Assembly (NCBI GenBank): GCA_902793125.1
Contig: CADBCC010000005.1
Span: 1 to 64,000 of the forward strand
From: an uncultured Ruminococcus sp.
GTDB lineage: Bacteria; Bacillota; Clostridia; Oscillospirales; Acutalibacteraceae
Direction: 5' to 3'
DNA length: 64,000 nucleotides
The notes below the pieces were generated by a model that searched no databases, was not told the DNA's origin, and worked only from the letters and a program-made list of their open reading frames with translations. Position numbers and translations under genes: made by a program. Of this stretch, positions 53,731 to 60,884 are shown in pieces. Position 1 is the first letter of the stretch; every line of letters starts with the position of its first letter.

Positions 53731-55726
53731 ATTGCTGTTTTTTATTGTCAATTTTTTCGCTTACAATTTTATACATAGTGTAACGATTAAAGTCTTTTAT
53801 CTTTTTAAGGGAGATTACCTTGCCTTTTGGCGCGTAATGGTCATTGTAGTATATTTGGAAATCTCCGACCTTACCGTTTAAAACATCCGGGTTTCCGGAG
53901 TAATTAAACAGCACAACAATAATATCGCTGTCAACCGTGTCCTTAAAGAGATGGTTAATTCCGCGGGATTTTAAACTGTTCTTATATGTTTTAGAGTGTT
54001 TATCCCAGCCGCCGAAAGAAATAATATTTTTCGGTTCATCCGATTCAACCAGAGCGTTAAAATTGCTTTTATCTCTGTATATTCCGTCTTTTAAGAAAGT
54101 ATTATCCTTATGAGACTTAATATATTTTTGAACTTTTTCATATTCCTCGGGATATTCAACATATGTTACTTTCATGAATAAGAGAGCGCCCGAGGAAATT
54201 GCTGTAATAACAAGCGCTGCCGCGGCTATTCGTTTCAGAAGCATAGGGTGCTTTTTGAAATTAATTTCTTTCCGGTTTTCCTCGTTAAGCGAGAACAGCA
54301 TAAAAGCGTATGCGGGAAGGTAGAAACAAAGCGAAGCCGTAAAGTGTATTCTCGATAAATACAGATAAATATAAAGGGCAATAACCGCTAAGCTTAAAAA
54401 GAAAGTAATTATTTGCTGATGCTTATTATAGAAAATCGCGACATAGATGGTAAATATGGAAATCGGAAGTATAAGAAGATTACAGTTGTCTGCGCTCGCG
54501 GTAAGCCCTCCTGTTGTTAACAGCAGGATCCCCCACATAGAGGCGAACAGAACAATCGGAAAAACAATATAGAATTTTTTTCGCGAAACAAAAAACAAAA
54601 TCCAAAGCGTAAACAGTACGGCAATCGCGATGAAAACATCCAGGATTATGAGTCCGCTTTTAACGTGATCCGACAACCCTTCTCCGATACGGGTCATTAA
54701 AACTTTAAGCGAGCTTTTACTTCCGGCTCCGTCATAAGCGTGTTCTGCTGAATAGCTGCTTATTGCGTCTAATTTCTCCTTTGTGAAGAAATCGTCGTCT
54801 ACGCACCATCTTTTAAGGATATTGATTTCAGCGAAAGATTTAATGTCAATTGAACGGTAAAAATCCTTATTGGCGAAAAAGTTGGCTGATCTGTAGTCGT
54901 TCACCTTTGACAGAGATTCATTATACCCGAGAAAATCTTCATAATTAGGATCGGTATATTTCATCGATTCGGAAAGCATATTTGCGCCGAATATAATAAC
55001 CGCGGTCAGTATAATTGCAACAGCGGGTTTTATAAAGCTTTTAAATGTTTCTATAAGGGAGTTCTTAAACCCGAGTTTTTTATTCTTTATAAAGTCAGAT
55101 AAAAACGCGCCGAAAGCAAAGGCGGCTGTTACCGCGCAGAGCGAAACAAACGGGTTGAATCTTACCTGTGAGCCGAGCAGCGCCAGAAACGCTCCGCCGA
55201 AAAATTGAAGCCGTTTATATCTTTTTCTCTCCTCGTATATACAGCCGTATATCATACTTAATATTCCCGCGGTTGCGCAAACGGCGGCGGTCATTGTAAA
55301 TTGAATTGTAATAATAAAAAATGAGAAAAATACAATATCAAAAACAATTGATAAAAATAAGCCTTTTTTAACCGGAAGCCTGCAAAGTATAAAATAGTTG
55401 ATTAGTCCAAGTGAGATAAAGCATATTATTTCATGCAGGATATAATAGAAATTCAGATTTATCCGGTAAAAAACAGGCTGCATTATTGATACGAACCAGG
55501 CGAAAAAATATCCGACAAAGCCGATTCCTATTTCGCCGTTTGAAATCAGCCTGACAATTCCCGGGTCATCTCCGCCTGTATAGATATGAAACCCGTTAAG
55601 AGGAAGATAAATCAGGGAAAAAATCAGACACAGTATTAAAGAAGATAAAAATTTATGTGTCGCTATAAACTTCAGCAATACATTTTCTTTTGTATTTTTT
55701 TCTGTAATTAAGTCCTGCATAAACAT
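53729..55726 (-). CDS. polytopic membrane protein, GT-C glycosyltransferase-like
   Basis: This 665-residue protein has about 13 to 15 transmembrane helices and ends in a ~130-residue extracytoplasmic domain. The first loop after helix 1 holds HIYTGGDDPG; an acidic pair in this loop is the hallmark of GT-C fold transferases that use lipid-linked sugars. The assignment is by topology and this motif only. AAAGGA precedes the ATG. The gene has its own promoter. It may decorate wall polymers or glycoproteins. Confidence 0.6.
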   Translation of the reverse strand: MFMQDLITEKNTKENVLLKFIATHKFLSSLILCLIFSLIYLPLNGFHIYTGGDDPGIVRLISNGEIGIGFVGYFFAWFVSIMQPVFYRINLNFYYILHEIICFISLGLINYFILCRLPVKKGLFLSIVFDIVFFSFFIITIQFTMTAAVCATAGILSMIYGCIYEERKRYKRLQFFGGAFLALLGSQVRFNPFVSLCAVTAAFAFGAFLSDFIKNKKLGFKNSLIETFKSFIKPAVAIILTAVIIFGANMLSESMKYTDPNYEDFLGYNESLSKVNDYRSANFFANKDFYRSIDIKSFAEINILKRWCVDDDFFTKEKLDAISSYSAEHAYDGAGSKSSLKVLMTRIGEGLSDHVKSGLIILDVFIAIAVLFTLWILFFVSRKKFYIVFPIVLFASMWGILLLTTGGLTASADNCNLLILPISIFTIYVAIFYNKHQQIITFFLSLAVIALYIYLYLSRIHFTASLCFYLPAYAFMLFSLNEENRKEINFKKHPMLLKRIAAAALVITAISSGALLFMKVTYVEYPEEYEKVQKYIKSHKDNTFLKDGIYRDKSNFNALVESDEPKNIISFGGWDKHSKTYKNSLKSRGINHLFKDTVDSDIIVVLFNYSGNPDVLNGKVGDFQIYYNDHYAPKGKVISLKKIKDFNRYTMYKIVSEKIDNKKQQ

Positions 55727-55756
55727 AAAATTCCTTTCGGATTATTATGTTTATAT

Positions 55757-55784
55757 TCTATAATATATACGGCGATTTTGTCAA
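55757..55784 (-). promoter_or_regulatory. promoter of the GT-C-like gene
   Basis: Minus-strand TTGACA (55779-55784), 16 bp, TATAGA (55757-55762), within the 64-bp gap to the BspA-like gene. Confidence 0.6.
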
Positions 55785-55790
55785 CGCACT

Positions 55791-57053
55791 TTAAGAAAGG
55801 TTCCAGTTTTTTTCGGTTGCAATCGCTATCTGTTCCGCGGTTAGCTTATTTATGTTTGATGAGCCGATTATTAAGTTATAGGTGATTTGGCCTGTTCGGT
55901 CGGCTAAGGCGTTAAGCCAGCTTACAATCGTATTTACCGTATATCTGGTTGATGCCGATAAATTGAGATTGTTAGCGTTAAATCCGTTTTCGATTGTAAC
56001 ATTGGTTAAATTTGAGCAAGCGTTAAACGGCGTTTCACCCGTATTTGTTAAAGTATTGGGAATTGACAGTGATGTAAGCGAACCGATAGCCGCGAATGAA
56101 AAAAATCCTAAACGTTTTACACCGTGACACAGATTGACGTTTGAAAGTCTTGTGCCGCAGAACGCCTGGTTGCCTATCGAAACAATATTGCCGGGGATAG
56201 TTATGTCGAATAAATTAAAACAATCGTAAAAAGCGTGGAAGGGGATTTCTGTTAAGCCTGTTCCGATATTTACAGAAGAAAGATTCGTACAGCCCTCAAA
56301 AACGTTGGAGTTCATAGATATAACGCTGTCGGGGATTGTGATTTCGGCAATGTTTGTGCAATACGAAAAACAAGACACCCCTAATTCGGTTACGGTATTC
56401 GGAATAATAAATCCGTTTGTATCGGAACGGTAAAATAAATAGTCGCGAAGTTTAGTTGTACCGCGCGGTATTTCGTATGTTCCGCTTAAATCTCCTTCGA
56501 AAACATCTATTACATCGGATAATACGACCTGCGGGATAGTGCGTATAAGGTTTCCGTATTCCGATTTAGGAGTGCTTTCGCTTATTTCTACGGTTGCGGA
56601 AGCAATTGCGTTTTTAATATCCTCGAAAACGTTGTCGTTATACGCGATTATATCTTCCAATTCTTCAATTCTCGCTATATACACTTCCCGAGGGGTTATC
56701 TCCTCGCACAAACCCGTAAACGGGTGAACGCGAAGAGCAACCGGATTTGTTTTACCAATAACCCTGCCGCCTGAGGTTATTTCGATATACATCTCGTGGT
56801 CGCCGATAAATTCCGTAATATCGTTTGTTATCGGAAGCGAAAACTCGTTCTCCTCGGTAAAGTCAAGGGGATACCTTATGTAATCTCCGCCGAAAAGCAC
56901 ATAAAGCGTAAAGTCGCAGTTTGCGGTATTTATTTCGCCTATAGTGTCATTTATCTTTATTCTTATATTACCGATTCGGTTTTCGCCGTAATACACCTTG
57001 GCGTTGTTTACGGCGCTCAGGTGTTTGTTTGAATTCAAAACAAGAGTAATAAT
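55791..57053 (-). CDS. phage-baseplate-like protein with BspA-type LRRs, probable ATT start
   Basis: The frame is open to 57239, but the natural start is near 57053: a perfect AGGAGG (57061-57066) lies 7 nt before ATT ATT. The next in-frame TTG (57038) is 22 nt away. That gives a ~420-residue protein without signal peptide. Residues 1-120 resemble the N-terminal domain of phage upper baseplate proteins (BppU-like: AKVYYGENRIGNIRIKIND). A short coiled region follows, then BspA-type LRR_5 repeats (FIIPNTVTELG, ITIPDSVISM). No other phage gene is near. ATT starts are rare but known (infC). Domain calls are by eye. Confidence 0.6.
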   Translation of the reverse strand: MITLVLNSNKHLSAVNNAKVYYGENRIGNIRIKINDTIGEINTANCDFTLYVLFGGDYIRYPLDFTEENEFSLPITNDITEFIGDHEMYIEITSGGRVIGKTNPVALRVHPFTGLCEEITPREVYIARIEELEDIIAYNDNVFEDIKNAIASATVEISESTPKSEYGNLIRTIPQVVLSDVIDVFEGDLSGTYEIPRGTTKLRDYLFYRSDTNGFIIPNTVTELGVSCFSYCTNIAEITIPDSVISMNSNVFEGCTNLSSVNIGTGLTEIPFHAFYDCFNLFDITIPGNIVSIGNQAFCGTRLSNVNLCHGVKRLGFFSFAAIGSLTSLSIPNTLTNTGETPFNACSNLTNVTIENGFNANNLNLSASTRYTVNTIVSWLNALADRTGQITYNLIIGSSNINKLTAEQIAIATEKNWNLS

Positions 57054-57132
57054 AAAAAGTCCTCCTTTTAAATCTTCAGTTAACTTAGATTTTGTAAAAA
57101 ACGCTGTGCACTTACATATACAAAAAATTTCG

Positions 57133-57156
57133 AAATTGCATAGTTTTATGCAATTT
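57133..57156. promoter_or_regulatory. perfect 10-bp inverted repeat upstream of the BspA-like gene
   Basis: AAATTGCATA and TATGCAATTT flank a 4-nt spacer. It lies about 80 bp upstream of the ATT start and could be an operator or a hairpin in the leader. A TTTCGAAA palindrome adjoins it (57128-57135) and recurs near 57289. Confidence 0.45.
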
Positions 57157-57314
57157 TTCAAAAAACTTTTAAAAAATTCCTTTGTCAAGACCTTTTTAAA
57201 ATTATTCTTACGGCGAATTAACCAAAATTGAAAAGGCATTTTTGTGGACTATAACTAACCTCTAAAAATATTGCACAAAATTTGGCATTTTTCGAAAAAA
57301 CTGCACAATTATTA

Positions 57315-57344
57315 TTGACTTTACCCCCAAAAATATTGTAAAAT
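57315..57344 (+). promoter_or_regulatory. promoter of the SipW-type surface cassette
   Basis: TTGACT (57315-57320), 18 bp, TAAAAT (57339-57344). Upstream lie a TTTTTCGAAAAA palindrome (57288-57299) and TGCACAA repeats near 57272 and 57302 that could bind a regulator. About 95 nt of leader precedes the first start codon. Confidence 0.65.
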
Positions 57345-57438
57345 AGTATAGCTAAACTTATCGGTGTATTAGTATGCCGTGATATTGGTATTATGAAAAA
57401 AGTATTTAGAACACAGCAATTACGTCAGGAGGGATATT

Positions 57439-58260
57439 GTGTCTTTGAAAGAATATTTTAAGAAAAATCGAAAAAGACTCAAAAGAAGAAAGAGAACTAT
57501 TGTCGCTCTGAGCGTACTTGCGGTTCTGGGCTTGGCTACTGCGACATACGCGTGGTTTACCGTTAATACGTTTGTCGGCGTACAGGATTTCGAATTAGAA
57601 ATAAGCACCGGCGACGATTTAAGAGTTTCAATGGATAACCATGGTTCCGATATTAATCAGTATACCCACACAATAACCAACGAAATGCTGAATTCTTATC
57701 TCAGAAAGAATTACAATACTTCCCTTAAAGATATTATCCTTGACCCCGTTACAACTTCCAACGGTAAAGATTTTACATACCAGAAGGGCGAAAAAGTAAG
57801 CCCGAATAAAGATGAGTCTTATTTTGAGTTTGACTGCTACTTTATAGCTACACGCAACATGCACGTTCATCTTACTAAAGAGGGCGCTGACGAAGACGGA
57901 AAAGCAACGGGTAAAAACGACGGAACAAGCGTAACAACTTCTTCACCCGCTCCCCAGAGCGATGTTGTAAAAGCCTGTAGAATTGATTTCAACAGCGCTG
58001 ACGAATCCGTTAAGACTTACGAGCCTAACAAGGGCACAAAGGTAACGGCTCTTAATACTTTTGATCTCCCGAGCGGATCGATGAATTACGGAAATGATAA
58101 CCAGCTCTTTACCCTGCAGAAACTTACTCCTAAAAAAGTAACAATGAGACTTTGGCTTGAGGGCGAAGATCCCGAGTGCGATAACGATATCCAGCGCGCT
58201 AACTTAACCGTAAAATTATCATTCGTCGGTATCAGAGAGGGGAAACAGAGTCCGGGCTAA
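57439..58260 (+). CDS. SipW-dependent-type exported protein, TasA/camelysin-like
   Basis: A 273-residue exported protein. The N-terminus is very basic (residues 1-19), followed by a hydrophobic helix ending in ATYAWFT (35-41), the signature of SipW-type signal peptides. The mature part is beta-rich and ends with the motif LWLEGEDPECDND (about 238-250), shared with the next gene. The start is GTG with CAGGAGGG upstream. First gene of the cassette. Known relatives form biofilm fibres or surface layers; function here is inferred. Confidence 0.82.
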   Translation: MSLKEYFKKNRKRLKRRKRTIVALSVLAVLGLATATYAWFTVNTFVGVQDFELEISTGDDLRVSMDNHGSDINQYTHTITNEMLNSYLRKNYNTSLKDIILDPVTTSNGKDFTYQKGEKVSPNKDESYFEFDCYFIATRNMHVHLTKEGADEDGKATGKNDGTSVTTSSPAPQSDVVKACRIDFNSADESVKTYEPNKGTKVTALNTFDLPSGSMNYGNDNQLFTLQKLTPKKVTMRLWLEGEDPECDNDIQRANLTVKLSFVGIREGKQSPG

Positions 58261-58304
58261 AGAATGAATAATGAAAATCAGATTCCGAAAGGAGAAGGTA
58301 GAAA

Positions 58305-59126
58305 ATGCCATTTAGAAAAAAGAATAAACAGGTAGACGCGCCGACTCCCGAGGAAGTCGCAAAATTAGGCAGTAAGCACGAGATAAAAGCCGCTAAAGAC
58401 CATAAATCTTCGGTGTACGATCACTTCCACGCTCAGGAAAACGCGAAGGCAATCGCAAAAGCTAAGAAGCGCAAGCGTATCTACGGAGGAATTTTAGCCG
58501 CACTTGTATTTACGTTACTTGTAATGTACATAATCTCAATGCTTCTTACCCAATGGGGCGATCTGGTAATTTCAATCGGCGATTTGCGGGACGGTAAAAC
58601 AATTATGCTTTCCGAATCCGCTTCGTTTGACGACGCGGCAGTAAAGCTTAACGGCGGAGCTGTAAAGGACGTTACTAATATTACCAAAGCCTGGCTTCCG
58701 AAAAATCTCGACAAAGAGAAAGACGGCCAGCACAACGGAGATAATTATCTTGCCTATACCTTCTACCTGAAGAACACAGGTACACAGGATTTAAAATACA
58801 ATACTACGATGACAGTAACAGGTGTTTCCAAATCCGCCGACGAAGCGGTCCGTATCCAGATTTATAAAAACGGAAAAGATAACACCTACGCGAAAGGCTC
58901 TTTCAGAAGCCGTAAAACTGCCGAAACGGACGCTACAAAATGGGTTAACAACGATGATATCCTTAAAAGCAAGGATTCCGAGCTCAAAGCCGGCGCTGTT
59001 GATAAATTCACGGTAGTAATGTGGATTGAGGGTAACGACCCCGAATGTGTTGACGCAATCCGCGGCGGCACAATCCGCAGCCAGATGGTATTTGATGTCG
59101 CTTCTGACGAAACGAAATCAAATTAA
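58305..59126 (+). CDS. membrane-anchored paralogue of the SipW-type surface proteins
   Basis: This 273-residue protein has a charged cytoplasmic N-terminus of about 58 residues, one transmembrane helix (about 59-82) and an extracytoplasmic beta-rich domain ending in MWIEGNDPECVD (239-250), matching the previous protein. It has no SipW cleavage site, so it probably remains in the membrane as an anchor or base for the secreted subunits. AAAGGAGA upstream. Its TAA (59124-59126) overlaps the left inverted repeat of the inserted element. Confidence 0.8.
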   Translation: MPFRKKNKQVDAPTPEEVAKLGSKHEIKAAKDHKSSVYDHFHAQENAKAIAKAKKRKRIYGGILAALVFTLLVMYIISMLLTQWGDLVISIGDLRDGKTIMLSESASFDDAAVKLNGGAVKDVTNITKAWLPKNLDKEKDGQHNGDNYLAYTFYLKNTGTQDLKYNTTMTVTGVSKSADEAVRIQIYKNGKDNTYAKGSFRSRKTAETDATKWVNNDDILKSKDSELKAGAVDKFTVVMWIEGNDPECVDAIRGGTIRSQMVFDVASDETKSN

Positions 59127-59153
59127 CAATTAGCGATTAGCAATTAACAGTTA
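59125..59153 (+). repeat. left 29-nt inverted repeat of the element
   Basis: Pairs with 59580-59608 with four mismatches. It ends just before the GGAGG ribosome-binding site of the enclosed gene. Confidence 0.85.
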
Positions 59154-59165
59154 TTGGAGGTTGGA

Positions 59166-59516
59166 ATGAGCGTAAACGAAAGCATCATCGGTCCAAAAAC
59201 GTTTGATTTTGCTGTTAGAATTGTTAATCTTTTTAAAAACATGACTACCGAACGTAAAGAATTTGTTTTATCAAAACAGATATTACGTTCCGGAACAAGT
59301 ATCGGAGCTAATGTAACAGAAGCACAATACGCTCAAAGCCGTCTTGATTTTAAGTCGAAAATGAATATCGCTTTAAAAGAAGCCGGCGAAACTGAGTATT
59401 GGTTAAAATTGCTTAAGGCTACCGACTATCTTACAGAAAAAGAATTTAAATCTCTTAGTGACGATTTGACACCTATAATAAAGATGTTAATCAAAATTGT
59501 TCAAAATTCAAATTGA
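59166..59516 (+). CDS. four-helix-bundle protein (S23/IVP family)
   Basis: This 116-residue protein belongs to the family encoded in 23S rRNA intervening sequences and related to Avd of diversity-generating retroelements. Matching features are FDFAVRIVNLFKNM, ILRSGTSIGANVTEA and FKSKMNIALKEAGETEYWLKLL. The family forms pentameric barrels that bind nucleic acid; biological role open. ATG 59166 follows GGAGG by 5 nt; a TTG at 59154 overlaps the site. Neither a reverse transcriptase nor rRNA is nearby. Its codon use (AAA-rich) differs from the adjacent subunit gene. Confidence 0.92.
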   Translation: MSVNESIIGPKTFDFAVRIVNLFKNMTTERKEFVLSKQILRSGTSIGANVTEAQYAQSRLDFKSKMNIALKEAGETEYWLKLLKATDYLTEKEFKSLSDDLTPIIKMLIKIVQNSN

Positions 59517-59579
59517 ATAGCTATATTTATACAGTCGGGAAACAAAGTTCTCGAATATAACGAGTTATCTTCACGACAT

Positions 59580-59608
59580 TAACTGTTAATTGTTAATAGT
59601 TAATTGTT
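59580..59608 (-). repeat. right 29-nt inverted repeat of the element
   Basis: Complementary partner of 59125-59153. Between the gene and this repeat (59517-59579) a small CTCG/CGAG hairpin is present. Confidence 0.85.
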
Positions 59609-59629
59609 CACTAAATCTTTTGTTCATTC

Positions 59630-59666
59630 CACCGCTTAGCCGTATTGCTGAGACGGCGGCGCGGTG
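59630..59666 (+). promoter_or_regulatory. GC-rich hairpin before the major subunit gene
   Basis: CACCGC (ends near 59635) pairs with GCGGTG (59661-59666) and inner GCCGT (59639-59643) with ACGGC (59653-59657). It lies 68 nt before the start codon with no T-run, so it is more likely a processing or stabilising structure than a terminator. Confidence 0.55.
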
Positions 59667-59733
59667 TCGTGATATATTTAAAAACTTAGTTCCTATGTGT
59701 TTTGGAACAAAAAAATTTAAGGAGGATTCTCTA

Positions 59734-60483
59734 ATGAAAAACACAAGAAAAAAGATGTTATTATCATCAATCGCTATGCTTCTCGTTGCTCTTATCGCTT
59801 TAGGTTCAGCAACATTCGCATGGTACATCACAAACGCTACTGTAACAGCTGAAAAGAACCAGTTCAGCGCTGCTGCTGCTGACGGTCTCGTAATTCGTCA
59901 CACAACTTCTGACGCTTGGGGCGCAAAAGTTACTGATCTTGCTACTGCTTCATCATTAACACCCGGTGCTCTTAACTACAGCGCTTTAGGTTCTATCTTT
60001 GGTGCTACAGGCCAGGGTACTGCATTTGATGACGGTACATTAAGCGGCGCTCTCTCTGCTGCTGCTGTAGAGAACGGCCAGGTATTCTTAGTTGACTCTT
60101 TCTATGTTGCTTCTTCAAGCGGCGCTGCTAAGAACGCTACATTCACAATCAAGTCCGGCACAAAAGAAGGTACATACCTCAACTTAGCTGTTTATGTTGG
60201 TTCTACACTCCAGGGCGTTTACACATCTGCTACAAACGTAAGCTCAACAACAAAGATCGGCGGAACAGCTGCTAATCCGACAACAGGCGCTGGCACACAG
60301 ACTTTAACAGCTCTCGCTGCTAACACAAACGCTGGCACAATCTCTGCTGCTGTTAAGGAAAACGGCGGTACACAGATTACAGTTATCGGCTTCGCTGATG
60401 GTTACAACCCGCTTTGTAAGAACAGCGCAGCTGACGTATCTACAATCGACGTAGAGTACAGCTTCACAGCTACTCAATCATAA
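59734..60483 (+). CDS. SipW-type major surface subunit, apparently very highly expressed
   Basis: A 249-residue exported protein. A short basic start, hydrophobic helix and ATFAWYITNATV (26-37) form a SipW-type signal. The mature part is rich in Ala, Thr, Gly and Ser with almost no Cys, and ends with GFADGYNPLCKN, a diverged form of the DPEC motif of its neighbours. Codon use is extreme (GCT, ACA, AAC, GGT) and unlike the flanking genes, pointing to abundance. AAGGAGG and a strong terminator frame it. It is probably the main filament or layer subunit, by analogy with TasA. Confidence 0.83.
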   Translation: MKNTRKKMLLSSIAMLLVALIALGSATFAWYITNATVTAEKNQFSAAAADGLVIRHTTSDAWGAKVTDLATASSLTPGALNYSALGSIFGATGQGTAFDDGTLSGALSAAAVENGQVFLVDSFYVASSSGAAKNATFTIKSGTKEGTYLNLAVYVGSTLQGVYTSATNVSSTTKIGGTAANPTTGAGTQTLTALAANTNAGTISAAVKENGGTQITVIGFADGYNPLCKNSAADVSTIDVEYSFTATQS

Positions 60484-60571
60484 TTTAAACTTATAGTTAT
60501 TATTTAGTTATTTAGTTTAAATAAAGTCTTAAAGTCTGATCAGCTAAATTGATTAAGAATTGAATCCTTTG

Positions 60572-60600
60572 CCCCGAGCCGAGTGCTCGGCTCGGGGTTT
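60572..60600 (+). terminator. strong terminator after the major subunit gene
   Basis: A perfect 12-bp GC-rich stem (60572-60583 with 60586-60597) and a TTTT tail. It would separate the abundant subunit mRNA from the signal peptidase gene or let only a fraction read through. Confidence 0.92.
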
Positions 60601-60884
60601 TAAGACAAACATTCAGTCAGCAGGTTTGTTTGTTTAATCCGGGTAAAGGCTTTGTCGCTTATATTTATTGATTTATTGAATGATACTTATTTTATTAATG
60701 TTGATATGTCGATTTAATTATATGTGATAAAGTCGGCAAAGCCAAACTCCCCGGGGTTTCGGAGAGGATTCGGAATTTGCCGAGACGCAGGTTTTGGCAG
60801 AAAACTATTTTCCCTTTTTTAAAAAGGGAAATTAAAAAGCATTAAGCTTTAAAATCATAGGAAATGGAAAGGAATTTAACCTAA
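60601..60884 (+). other. structured leader upstream of the signal peptidase gene
   Basis: No gene. Several helices are visible: TCGGCAAA (60733-60740) with TTTGCCGA (60776-60783) enclosing a GC-rich CCCCGGGG arm, and a 9-bp A/T/C hairpin at 60810-60830. No known riboswitch family could be matched. No good promoter was found. Confidence 0.45.

Larger units (their letters stand above)
59125..59608. mobile_element. 484-bp element: four-helix-bundle gene between 29-nt inverted repeats
   Basis: Left repeat 59125-59153 and right repeat 59580-59608 are complementary in 25 of 29 positions and built of degenerate ATTAGCAATTAAC-like units. They enclose a single gene for an S23/IVP-type protein. The left repeat starts inside the stop codon of the upstream gene, consistent with insertion between two cassette genes. 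The layout recalls 23S rRNA intervening sequences, in which paired ends form a stem around an ORF of this family. No transposase is present and target duplications are not evident. Confidence 0.65.

Noticed and set aside
55791-57053. Edge of a prophage
   Set aside because: No capsid, portal, terminase, integrase, lysis or other tail gene flanks it.
57054-57239. N-terminal extension of the BspA-like protein to 57239
   Set aside because: The extension is before the perfect ribosome-binding site, covers an inverted repeat and is Phe/Lys/Cys-rich non-coding-like sequence.
59166-59516. Avd of a diversity-generating retroelement
   Set aside because: No reverse transcriptase, template repeat or variable repeat is visible around the gene.
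60733-60790. Possible c-di-GMP (GEMM) riboswitch because of GGCAAA and GACGCA words
   Set aside because: The spacing of the two words is wrong and the second conserved helix with the tetraloop receptor could not be found.
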